NCBI GenBank assembly: GCA_013288445.1 | Contig: JABDBX010000019.1 | Span: 1-32,266, forward strand | Reading direction: 5' to 3' | DNA length: 32,266 nucleotides | Source of the DNA: Bacteroidota bacterium | GTDB taxonomy: Bacteria > Bacteroidota > Bacteroidia > Chitinophagales > Chitinophagaceae | Shown: positions 1 to 11,400 of the stretch, piece by piece | How the letters are laid out: the number at the start of each line of letters is the position of its first letter | Position numbering within the stretch: the first letter of the stretch is position 1 | Made by a program: the position numbers and the translations under genes | The notes under the pieces: model-generated | What the model saw: the letters and a program-made list of their open reading frames with translations, nothing else | Database searches by the model: none | Told to the model about the DNA's origin: nothing

Positions 1-2290
1 CAACAGTTATCCCCATTGTAATGAAACAGCCAGAGGCCGCCGTATAGGTGATAGTAGAAGTACCAGATGTTATCCCTGACACAGAACCTGTAGCCGAACC
101 CACTGTAGCATTGGAATTGCTGCTGGCCCATATGCCAGTGCCGTCTGTCAGTGAAATTGACGAGCCTACACATACGTCGGCAGGGCCTGAAATAGAAGAT
201 GGCAGTGCGCTAATTGTGATCCCGGTTGTTGTAAAACAGCCGGTGGGCAGTGTATAAGTGATAACAGATGAGCCAGCGGTTATCCCGGTTACCAAACCTG
301 ATGAACCAATAGTGGCATTTGAATTGCTGCACGACCAGGTGCCGCCTGCATCGGAGAGAGTAGTGGTGTACCCCACACAAACGTTAAATATCCCCGTGAT
401 AGAGCCCGGCGCCGGGTGGACTGTTACAGTAGTTGTGGCTTTACACCCGGTAGAAAGCATATAGGTGATCACAGACGTCCCCGATGAAACACCGGTAACT
501 ATACCTGTAGAACCTATTGTAACATTTGAGCTGCTGCAACTCCACGCCCCACCTGATGGTCCATCGCTTAGATTTGTTGTAGTACCGGGGCAAACGTTAA
601 GGGAGCCGGAAATAGCAGAAGGAAGCGGGTTGACTGTAAATGTTTCGGCACGAACGCACCCAGCGACAGACGTGTAGGTGATGACAGGTAAGCCCGTGCT
701 AACGCCGGTTACTGCACCTGTTGACCCTACCGATGCACTCCCACTGCTACTGCTCCAGGTGCCGCCCGAAGGAGAAGACCCCAAAGAAGTTGTAGCACCA
801 ACGCATACATCTAATGTTCCGGTAAATGAACTGGGTAATGCGTTTACGGTTACCTGTGCAGTTGCATAACAGCCAGTACCGATCGTGAACGTTATTATTG
901 CTGTGCCTGCCGTTACTCCTGCGACGATTCCGGTTGATCCTACAGTTGCATTTGAACTACTACTGCTCCAGGCGCCGCTTCCCGATGGATCACTCAGGGA
1001 AGTTGTCGAACCAACGCAGACTGTCAACGTGCCGGTAATGGCGGATGGCACGGGGTTTACAGTAATGGCCGCAGTCGCAAAACAACTGGTCCCGATCGTA
1101 TAAGTAATTATAGAGCTCCCGGAAGCCGCCCCGGTTACGGTGCCCGAACCAACGGTAGCATTTGAGTTACTGCACGTCCAGGTTCCGCCACCCGGCGAAC
1201 CACTTATCGCCGTGGTTTCACCAACGCAGACACTTCCTGTTACAGTAATAGTTGGCAATGAATTCACAGTCACAATCGTGGATGCGCTGCACCCGCCTAT
1301 GGTGTACGAAATTGTTGCGGTTCCTGCCGTTACACCGGTAACTATTCCCGTGGATCCAACTGTAGCATTCGAACTGCTGCTGCTCCATGAGCCCCCTGTG
1401 GAAGACTCCGTAAGTGTTGTAGTTGATCCGACACAAACATTTGCGGTCCCTGTAATAGTAGCCGGGGATGTATTGACTGTCACCGGTATAGTTGTTTTAT
1501 TATTACATCCTGTACTTGTAGTTCCGGTTACTGTATATACCGTGGTAACTGTAGGCGTTGCGGTAACCGAAGCCCCTGTTGTGGCAGACAATCCCGCAGC
1601 AGGAGACCAAATGTATGAGCCGCCGGTACCCGCGCCCGAAGAAGTTATTGAAAGACCACCAGCGCCGGTGCAGATGCTACCTGACGTAGGAGACGTGACA
1701 ATCGTAGGGACCGTGCCGCAATTGGCCTGGAAATAGAAATCAACCGCCTGGCCATAGGTCCCGGTACATGGGGCGCTAACAGTGCCACTCGAACAAGAAC
1801 TGGACAGCTCCGAAATAAAAACGCGCATGTGCAGGTGGGTACCAGTGACTACGCCAGTTGTTGGAACAGCAAAACTAAGCGTATGTGTGGAAACACCAGG
1901 AGCATAGGAAATCGCAGTGGTAACAAGTTCTGTAGTCTCATACGTCCCGTTGTTGTTCCAGTCAATAAATACGTAAAGCGAACCTGTGTAGCTTGACAAC
2001 GCGCGGGCAACGCTCATGTTTACCGTACCGCCTGTAGAAGCTGTAATACCCTGCGATGCATAATCATTATAATAGGTTGTACCGGTGCAACTTGTACCTG
2101 AATAAGTAATGGTTGAGGTAACCCCGGTTCCTGATGCAGATATAGATGTAAGGAACTCGAAAGAACAGGAACACGAAAAAGACGGAGTACCGGTTACTGA
2201 ACACTGGGCAAACCCTTTATCTGCTGATAAAACAGAAAAGCTAAATAAAATAAATAAAGAGATTATTCTTGTCAGTTTTTTGAAGGGCAT
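1..2290 (-). CDS. Partial (3' end outside window) secreted GEVED-domain / BIG2-like Ig-repeat protein
   Basis: Not in the ORF track because no stop lies within the window. Reverse-strand reading from the ATG at 2290 is open to base 1: MPFKKLTRIISLFILFSFSVLSADKGFAQCSVTGTPS (signal peptide), then ...ARALSSYTGSLYVFIDWNNNGTYETTEL...THLHMRVFISE...GTYGQAVDFYFQ (GEVED-like), then repeats of the type ITGTxxVCVGSTTTLxDxxGGTWSSSNxxATVGSTGxVTGVxxGTxxITYTxxxGC. Confidence 0.9.
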   Translation of the reverse strand, partial: MPFKKLTRIISLFILFSFSVLSADKGFAQCSVTGTPSFSCSCSFEFLTSISASGTGVTSTITYSGTSCTGTTYYNDYASQGITASTGGTVNMSVARALSSYTGSLYVFIDWNNNGTYETTELVTTAISYAPGVSTHTLSFAVPTTGVVTGTHLHMRVFISELSSSCSSGTVSAPCTGTYGQAVDFYFQANCGTVPTIVTSPTSGSICTGAGGLSITSSGAGTGGSYIWSPAAGLSATTGASVTATPTVTTVYTVTGTTSTGCNNKTTIPVTVNTSPATITGTANVCVGSTTTLTESSTGGSWSSSSSNATVGSTGIVTGVTAGTATISYTIGGCSASTIVTVNSLPTITVTGSVCVGETTAISGSPGGGTWTCSNSNATVGSGTVTGAASGSSIITYTIGTSCFATAAITVNPVPSAITGTLTVCVGSTTSLSDPSGSGAWSSSSSNATVGSTGIVAGVTAGTAIITFTIGTGCYATAQVTVNALPSSFTGTLDVCVGATTSLGSSPSGGTWSSSSGSASVGSTGAVTGVSTGLPVITYTSVAGCVRAETFTVNPLPSAISGSLNVCPGTTTNLSDGPSGGAWSCSSSNVTIGSTGIVTGVSSGTSVITYMLSTGCKATTTVTVHPAPGSITGIFNVCVGYTTTLSDAGGTWSCSNSNATIGSSGLVTGITAGSSVITYTLPTGCFTTTGITISALPSSISGPADVCVGSSISLTDGTGIWASSNSNATVGSATGSVSGITSGTSTITYTAASGCFITMGITV

Positions 2291-2368
2291 AACCATACTT
2301 TTTAGTGCAGATCACTATGAAATGAGGAAAATTTTCACAGAGAATTTACATTGCAAATGTGGCAAAGG

Positions 2369-2420
2369 AATGTTATCACAAGACTATTGCCACATTAAGT
2401 GCATTTAAAGAAATTGTTAC
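2369..2420 (-). promoter_or_regulatory. Upstream element shared with the giant adhesin gene (copy upstream of the 1..2290 gene)
   Basis: 52 nt ungapped, 43/52 identical to 19541-19592; both lie upstream of minus-strand Ig-repeat genes. Confidence 0.6.
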
Positions 2421-2427
2421 CAAATGC

Positions 2428-2466
2428 AAAAAAAGAGGTGAATTACCATTACTGATAATTCACCTC
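2428..2466 (-). terminator. Intrinsic terminator for the giant adhesin gene
   Basis: Perfect 11-bp stem GAGGTGAATTA (2435-2445) / TAATTCACCTC (2456-2466), 10-nt loop, followed on the minus strand by a run of seven T (complement of A2428-2434); 33 bp past the stop codon. Confidence 0.85.
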
Positions 2467-2498
2467 TCACCTATCTCATTCCAAATCCGGTTAAAAAC

Positions 2499-5400
2499 TT
2501 ACCGCTCAATAACCATATGGAATACTTTATTTTCTGTTTCGGTACGCAAATTCAATAGATACATACCATTGGCAATGTTACTTCCAAGCTGCACCTGCTC
2601 ATTTATAATACCATTGTGTGCTAAAACCTTCTGATGATAAATTGCCTGCCCGAGTACATCTGTTACCTCCAGCGACACTTCCACATCTGCGCCAACGCTT
2701 GCTACCAGGCTACCCTTCACAGTAAATATACCCTTGTTAGGGTTTGGTATTACCTGTACATCGCTGACGGATGAAGAAACCTGTTGTACTCCCACATTGT
2801 TTCTTACATGTACCGTAACAGCCGCAGACCCCTGTTCGCCAGAACAGCCGCCATTGCTCGTCACCTGGCAGGTAACCACATCAAGATCGCTGAAATCACT
2901 TCCGGTAAATATCTGGGAATTAGCCCCCGGCACCGCATTTCCATTCACAAACCACTGAACCGAAGGCGTAGGCCCAGCGTTGGAAATTGTGGCTGATAAA
3001 GTTAATGTTTGCCCGCTGACAATATTCAATCCGGGGAATGCGCTTATGCTGACCGTTGGCGTACCTGGCACGTCCACCTCCATATGCAAATGATTGCTGG
3101 TTGCCGTTGGAGACAGGCGGCAGCGATAGTCGCTCGTCATCACGCAGGAAATATCGTCACCATTCGCGGGGACATAACTATAAGTGGACGCTGAGCCGAC
3201 CGCTATGCCATTCTTTACCCAACTATATGTTGGCGTAGAACCGCCATATGTTATCGAAGAGGTGTAATTGACGGCTGTCCCCTGGCAAACAATTGTTCCC
3301 GGGTTTGCATAAACAAGGATCGATGGCGCCTGGTTTGCAAATACGGTCATCGTCACATTGCCACTGATCACGGCTGGCGTTGCACAAGCCATGCTGCTCG
3401 TCATTGCCACACCTACAACATCCCCATTACTTGGTACGTAACTGTAAGACGCCCCTGCTGAAACTACAGAACCATTGACGGACCATTCATAGGATGGCGA
3501 TGTTCCGCCATTCACCGGTGCAGGAGTAAATGTTACGGTAGATCCAGAGCAAACCGTGTCCCCCGCCACCGTTGACACTGCAACATAGGTAGGCGCTAAA
3601 GGATTCACGGTTACCACAGCACTGCCGGCCATTGTGTTTGAACAGGCGGTTGACGCATTAGTGGCAATCACCGTATAAGTACCGGGCGCTGTCTGCAATC
3701 CAAGATCAAGAGGGCCGCCAGTGCTTGGCACAGCAACACCCATTGTAGTAAATCCGTTATATAGTTGGTAATGAACACCGGCAGTAGAGTTGTTTACCCC
3801 TACGTGTACACCGATACCACCTGCACAGTAACTACCGCCACCAACAACATTATAAACTGTTGGAGAAGGATTAACCACAATCGTTGCACTCCCGGACATA
3901 TTACCGGCGCAAGACGTTGCCGTATTGGTCGCTATTACCGTATAAGTGCCGGCCGCCGCTTCCGCGCCGAAATCAAGCGGGGAACCGGTTCCGATCAAAG
4001 CGGAACCAACGGCAGTGCCCGAATTGAATAAACTATAAGAAATACCCGTATTAGATCCTCCGAGGCCAACATGAGGACCTGCGCCGCCGGCACAATAGTT
4101 GCCGCCACCGGTAACGCTAAATGAAGACGGGAGCGGGTTGATACTCACCGTTGCAGTACCCGACATATTGTTGGTGCAGGATGTTAAAATATTAATTGCC
4201 ACAACCGTGTAGCTTCCTGCAATTGTTTGCAGACCAAGGTCAACTGCAAAACCAGTGCCACTAACCGGGCTACCAACTAATGTTGTACCCCTCATCAGTT
4301 GATAACTTGTTCCCGGCGTTGAGCCCAGCGTACCTACATGCACACCGGCGCTACCAGAACAGTAATTACCACCGCCTGTTACAGAATAGACCGCAGGGAG
4401 CGGATTAACAGAAACCGGTAGTGTTCCGGCCATATTATTTGTACAACCCGTAGCTACACTCGTTGCAACGACAGTATAAGAACCTGTGATGGTTTGCAGG
4501 CCAAAATCTAAGGCTGCACCTGAGCCTGTTACCGGGCTGCCCGCAAGAGCGCCGGAATTATAAAGCTGGTACGTGACACCAATATTGGAGCCACTCATAC
4601 CAATATGAACGCCTGCACCACCACTACAGTAACCACCGCCGCCAGTGACAGCAAAAACTGGTGGAAGTGGATTAACCGTTATCGGAGCGCTGCCTGCCAT
4701 ACTACGGCTACAGCCTGTAGTTGGGTCAACAGCAACAACAGTATAAGTTCCGCCAGCCGTATGGTCGCCAAAATCAACCGTGCTGCCGGTACCTGAAACC
4801 GGAGCGCCAGCCATCGCACCTACGTTGTACAATTGGTAGCTAACCCCTAACCCTGACCCACCCAATGTAATATCCACACCTGCGCCACCGGCACAATAGT
4901 TAGAAGCCGAACCCGAAACGGTAAACGAAACCGGTAATGGGTTGATCGCTACCGGAATTGTACCGGACATATTTCCTGTACATGTTGTAGATGTATTTGT
5001 GGCCACAATTGTATAGCTGCCTGCGACAGTTTGCAAACCGAAGTCGAGCGCGAAGCCAGTACCGGGAATTGCAGAACCTGCTGGTGCCCCACCGTTAATT
5101 AATTGGTAGGAGATACCCGTACCAGAGCCAGATAAAGTGATGTGTACACCAGTTCCGCCAGCGCAATAATTGCCACCGCCGCCGGCTGAGTAAACTGTTG
5201 GGGCAGGGCTTATCCCAACAACTGCACTACCGGTCATGGTATTGCTGCACGTAGTGCTGGTACTTGACGCCACGATCGTATAAGTTCCTACGCCGGATTC
5301 CGTTCCGAAATCAATTGGTGCGCCGGTACCTGCCAATGGGCTCTCTATCGCCGACCCACTGTTGAACAATTGGTAATTTACACCGGTGGCTGAACCGCTA

Positions 5401-8400
5401 AGCGAAATGTCTGAACCGGCGCCACCGGCACAATAATTACCACCTCCTGTAACTGCGTAAGCATGTGGCAAGGAATTAATTGTTATTGTTTGGCTACCAG
5501 GCATTGTATTCACACACGACGTTGCAGTATTTGTACCAATTACAGTATAAGTACCTGCGGCAAATTGCAAGCCGAAGTCAATAACGGAACCCGTTCCACC
5601 TTCGGGGCTGCCAACCGGCGAAGTGCCTAAGTATAGCTGATAGGTAGTACCAGAGTTAGAACCGTCAAGGCCAATATGCAGGCCAGCGCCGCCTGCGCAA
5701 TAACCGCCGCCACCAATTACTGCATGAGCAACGGGTAAAGGACTGATTGCTATAGTAACGGCGCCTGACATATTACCAGAGCAGGTTGTGGCGGCACTTG
5801 TAGCTACTATCATATAAGTACCGACCACTGTCTGCACACCGAAATCAATAGCAGAGCCAGTGCCTGCTATCGTTAGACCTGTGGCAACACTACTGTTGTA
5901 CAAAGAATAAGTTACGCCGAGGCTGGAACCGCTAAGACCGACATGAAGGCCAGCGCCACCAGGACAATAATTACCACCACCCGTAACGGTGTAGCTGGTA
6001 GGAAGCGGACTGAGGCCAACCGTTACGCTACCAGTCATAGAACCGGTACAACCTGAGCCTGGAGTATGAGCTACGACAGTATAAGATCCAACCGCAGTCT
6101 GCGGCCCAAAACTCAATGGAGCTCCCGTACCGGTTATTGCAGCCCCTACAGGGGTTGCGCCATCATACAATTGGTAGCTAATGCCGGCATCTGAGCCGTT
6201 AATGCCTACAGCAATACCCGTGCCACCTGGGCAATAATTCCCGCCGCCTGTTACTATATGTGGCGTTGGTAAAGTATTTACTGTCACAGAGGCAATACCG
6301 GTCATAGTATTTGTGCAACCTGTAGTAGTGTTTGTAGCAACAACGGTGTAAGAACCGCCAATAGTTTGCAAACCAAAGTCAATGGCGATACCCGTACCGG
6401 CTACCGGTACGCCGGCTGGCGTGCTGCCAGCATATAACTGGTAATTTACACCGATTGCAGAACCGCTAAGCCCAACATGAACGCCAGACCCACCGCTGCA
6501 GAAATTGCCACCACCCGTAATCGTGTAAAGACCGGGAAGCAGATTAATATTTATCGAAGGACTGCCCGACATAGTATTTGTACAGCCCGTTGCAGGATTC
6601 GTTGCCAAAACAGTGTATGTTCCCGAAGCAGTTTGTGCACCAAAATCAGCAGCGGAGCCAACGCCCAGCACTGAATCGCCAGTTACTGGTGCAGTGCCAT
6701 TGTAAAGTTGGTATTTCACGCCAATAGCAGATCCGCTCAGGCCAATATGGACACCTGTGCCACCCGCACAATAGTTACCACCACCTGTTGTTGGGAATGC
6801 AACGGGTAATGGAGTAATCCCGATTGTTGCACTGCCCGTCATGACATTCGTACAACCCGAAGTTCCGGCAGTCGCCAAAACATTGTAAGTACCCGCAGCA
6901 GTTTGTGACCCAAACCCGATTGCCGAACCTGTACCAGTTACAGCGCTCCCAACAGCAGTAGTGCCGAGGTACAATTGATAATTCACACCGGTTGCAGAAT
7001 TAAGCAGGCTAACAGGCATACCCGTACCGCCCGCACAATAATTACCACCACCACTAACCGGATAGGCCAATGGCAAACCGCTAACACTTACAGTTGCGCT
7101 GCCAGACATAGTGGTTGTACAGGAAGTAGATGTGTTAGTGGCAATCACTGTGTAAGTCCCCGTAGCCGTTTCTGCGCCAAAGTCGAGCGCCGTCCCCGTA
7201 CCGCTAACAGGACCTCCAATGGCGCTGCCATTAAATAACTGGTAGTTTACGCCTATATCAGAAGCGCCCAGGCCAATATGAACACCGGTTGTCCCGGTAC
7301 AATATCCGCCTCCGCCAGTTACCAGGTAACCAGTCGGTAATGGAAGTATGCCTACAGTTGCAGTACCTGTCATATTGCTGCTGCAACCCGTGGTGGTGTT
7401 AGTTGCAACTATGGTGTAAGCACCTGCTGTAGGTGTTGCTCCAAAACTGATTGGGCTGCCTGTACCTGTTACCGCAGAACCGGTAGCTACGCCTGTTTTG
7501 AATAGCTGGTAGCTAATGCCATTCGTGGAACCGCTCAAGCCAATTGCAGGCGCTGTTGCACCGCTGCAATAATTGCCACCACCTGAAACTGGGAACACAG
7601 CAGGCAACGCGTTTACAGTCACGATAACATTGCCCGTCATGGTTGCCTGGCAAAGTGTAGCAGTGTTTACGCCAACGACCGTATAAGTGCCACCCGCAAG
7701 CATGGCGCCAAAATCAATAGGCGCACCAAGCCCTGGGGCTGCGCTGGCCAATGATGTGCCATTATATAAAAAGTAATTGACACCGGAAACAGACCCACCG
7801 AGCGTAATGTGTACGCCGCTGCCGCCTGCGCAATAACTTGTTGCGCTGCTGCCAATTGCAAAAGCCGTAGGTAACGGATTGATAGCAACCGAGGCGCTGC
7901 CAAACAGATTTATTGTGCAGCCAGTAGTTGGGTTTGTAGCCACCACCGTATAAGCGCCCGCAGTCGTAAACGATGAACCGAAACTGATTGCCGAACCTGT
8001 ACCAGGCGCAGCCGAACCCAAAGTAGATGTGCCTATGTACAATTGATAATTAACGCCGGTCTGCGATGCATTTAAACCAACGCCTACACCCGTACCTCCT
8101 GCACAATAAGAGCCACCGCCAGTAACAGTAAAGACCGAGGGAAGCGGGTTAACCGAAACAGTTATAGCACCCGTCATATTATTGGTGCAACCTGTAGAAG
8201 TATTCGTTGCAATTACGGTATAAGAACCCGCTGCGGTTTGGGCACCAAAACTGACTGCGCTACCTGTGCCGGAAACCGGCGCACCAACTGCCGAACCGCC
8301 AAGATATAGCTGGTAACTAATGCCTGTAGCAGAAGTAAATAAACCTACAGCCAGACCGGTACCACCTGCGCAATAGCTACCGCCACCAGACATAGTAACC

Positions 8401-11400
8401 GGCGTGGGCAATGGATTTGTAGTTACCGTTACACTCCCTGTCATAGAACCTATACAACCGGTTGCCGGGTTGGTACCGGTAATTGTGTAGGTACCTAATG
8501 ACGTTTGCAAACCAAAGTCGAGAATTGTGCCGGTGCCCGGAACTGAAGTACCAGCAATAGTGGAACCGTTAAACAATTGGTAGTTAATACCCGTTGTAGA
8601 ATTACTTAGGGAAACATGAACGCCCGAACCACCGCTGCAAAATGTGCCGCCACCCGATTCCACATAAGCCGTGGGTAATGGGTTAACGGTTACAGCAGCG
8701 CTGCCAGACATGGTGATGGCGCATCCGGTGGATACGTTGGTTGCAATAACCGAATAAGAACCACCTAAAGTTTCCGGGCCGAAATCAAATGCTCCGCCTG
8801 TACCGGCTACCGCAGCGCCAACTGTTGTACCAGCGTTATAAAGCTGGTAGCTGATACCCGTGTTTGAAAAGCCCATCCCGATATGTACGCCTGTGCCACC
8901 AGCACAATAACTGCCACCACCGGAAATAGAATACACCGTTGGGAATGCATTTACAGTAACGGTAACGCTACCGGTCATATTATTACCACACGAGGTAATG
9001 GTCCTTGTTCCCACGACTGAATAGGAACCCGCGCCTGAACGTAATCCAAAATCAATTGCGGCTCCGGTACCGGCAACCGAACTGCCGCTTGCAGATGTAC
9101 CTATAAATAATTGATAACTCACACCTGTGTCAGACCCACTTAAACCAATGTGAACCCCGGAACCCCCAGTGCAATAACCACCACCACCAGTAACCGTATA
9201 GGCCGTGGGTAGGGCATTTACCGTAAGTACAGCAGTAGATGAACAACCAGTTGACAGGCTGTAACTGATAACGGGATTACCACCCGAAACGCCTGTAACC
9301 ACACCACCAGTGCCAACTGTAGCAATAGCGGTGCTGCCACTACTCCAGGCGCCACCGGTAGTTGTATTGGACAACAAGGCTGTCGCTCCCTGGCAAAGTA
9401 TCATTGTACCTGTAATTGAAGCAGGAGAAGCATTCACTGTTACCGGCTTAATTATGTAACAGCCTGTTGCAAGTGTATAAGTAATTGTATCTGATCCCAG
9501 CGCAACACCATTCACAATACCCGACGCGGACCCAATTGTGGTCACCGAAGTATTACTGCTGCTCCATGCCCCGCCGCTTATAGCATCGCTCAGTGTAGTT
9601 GACGCGCCTACGCAAACGTTCATAGTGCTGCTGATCGTGGAAGGTAAAGGATTCACCGTAGTTACAATGGTAGCAATACATCCGGTTGGTAACGTATAAG
9701 TAATAACCGGGTTGCCCGACGCAACACCTGAAACTGTACCGGAACTGGTACCTACAGTTGCCAATGAGGTATTGCTGCTTGTCCATGACCCGCCAGACGA
9801 AGCATCGGTTAATGTTGTTGTCAAACCAACACAAACGTTAAGGGTTCCGCTAATGGAAGATGGTAAACTATTCACCGTTACTGGCGTTGATATCATACAG
9901 CCAGTAGGTAAAACAAAAGTAATGACCGGAACTCCCGCTGCAATGCCCGAAACAATCCCCGAGCCAGAACCGATAGTCGCAAATGAAGTATTGCTGCTGC
10001 TCCAGGTACCTGTGCCTGAAGCATCATTTAGCGTTGTTGTTGAGCCGATGCAGACATTTGTAGTCCCTGATATAGCAGCAGGCAACGGATTCACAGTAAC
10101 AGGTATCGTGGCGATACAACCCACCGCTGATGTATATGTTATAGAGGGTGTGCCAGCAGATGCACCGGTTACAACGCCCGTAGCTGAACCGACTGTGGCC
10201 ATTGAAACATTACTGCTGCTCCAGGTGCCGCTGCCGGTATCGCTCAATGTTGTTGTCGCTGCAACACATACATTTAAGGTGCCGGCTATTGCAGCAGGCA
10301 CCGGATTTACAGTAACCTTAGCAGTTGTAAAGCAACCTGTGCTCACCATGTAAGTTATTGCAGCCGCACCTACAGCTACGCCAGTTGCAACACCGGAGGT
10401 AGAACCTACAGTTGCAATAGTCATATCGCTGCTGCTCCATGTGCCGCCTGTTGTAGCGCTGCCTAAAGTGCTGGTAAATCCTACGCACACATTTGCACTA
10501 CCAGTTATGGAAGATGGTGAGGGATTAACGCTTACAACAGCCGTTGACGTTGAAGTACATGCACCATTCGCTGCGGTAACTGTATAAGTAGATGTTGCTG
10601 ATGGCAATGCATAGACCGGATTTGCAGCGCTACCTGTATAGGCGGTAGTAGCTGCCGAATCTGTATAAAGACCGGTAGCAGATGACCACGTTGTTGCGGC
10701 TGGCGTTGTATAATTAATAGTCAATGACCACGAACCGATGGCTGATGATCCAGATGTAAATGTGTATGCGCCAAGCAGATTCCAGGTCCCGTTAAGCGAA
10801 CCTGTACTGAACAATGAACTCCATGTTGTGCTATCTGAGGCATAACCCGTAGCGCCCGTACCCAGCACGGTATCGCCTGCGTAGGTACCGGTATATGGTG
10901 CGCCTGTAGCAGGTATCGGGGTTGTACCCGCCGAGCTGATCGTTGTGTTCACAAAACCCTGGGTACTGCCACTGCCGCCTTTTAAGCTTACGAGATTCAG
11001 TATGTGGCTATTCGCACCTTCCAGATTGTAAATATTATCAGCGTCCCACCCACCACTAAACTGCGATGCATTGAAGGTTACAGAGATACCGGTTATCGTT
11101 GCATTGGTAGGAATGCCGCTCACAGTAACAGGAGAAATACCCTCCACACTCGGCCCGAAAGTTGTAACGCTGGTCGTAGAAAATGTTGCAGAACTTGCAA
11201 CGGCGCCACCTGTGGCGGTGAGCTTTGCAGCAGGGCCGGAAGAACATATGGTAGATGATGCAGGAGAAACGGCTACTGAAGAAGGAGTATTCAATGAATT
11301 AACGGTTGCCAATGCAATATTTGTACAGGTACCGTTAAAGAAAGAATACGATATGGTAGCACTGCCTACGCTAACAGGACTAACTATACCTGTAGAACCT

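Noticed and set aside
48-1736. Plus-strand ORFs such as 48..257, 258..464, 465..677, 1140..1736 with repeated PVTIPVDPTVAFELLL-like translations
   Set aside because: Antisense shadows of the minus-strand Ig-repeat gene; the repetition reflects the sense repeat period, and the sense frame has a signal peptide and recognisable domains.
2359-2634. Plus ORFs 2359..2634 and 19474..19662 with similar peptides (CYHKTIATLSAFKEIVTK / CYRKTTAMLTVFKEIVTA) as a possible small protein family
   Set aside because: Similarity comes from the 52-nt shared noncoding element upstream of two minus-strand genes; the rest of the two ORFs is unrelated and overlaps terminator or coding DNA antisense.
3600-9230. CRISPR-like regular spacing
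   Set aside because: The ~267-bp period is a coding repeat in frame throughout, with conserved protein motifs and no short direct repeats separated by unique spacers.
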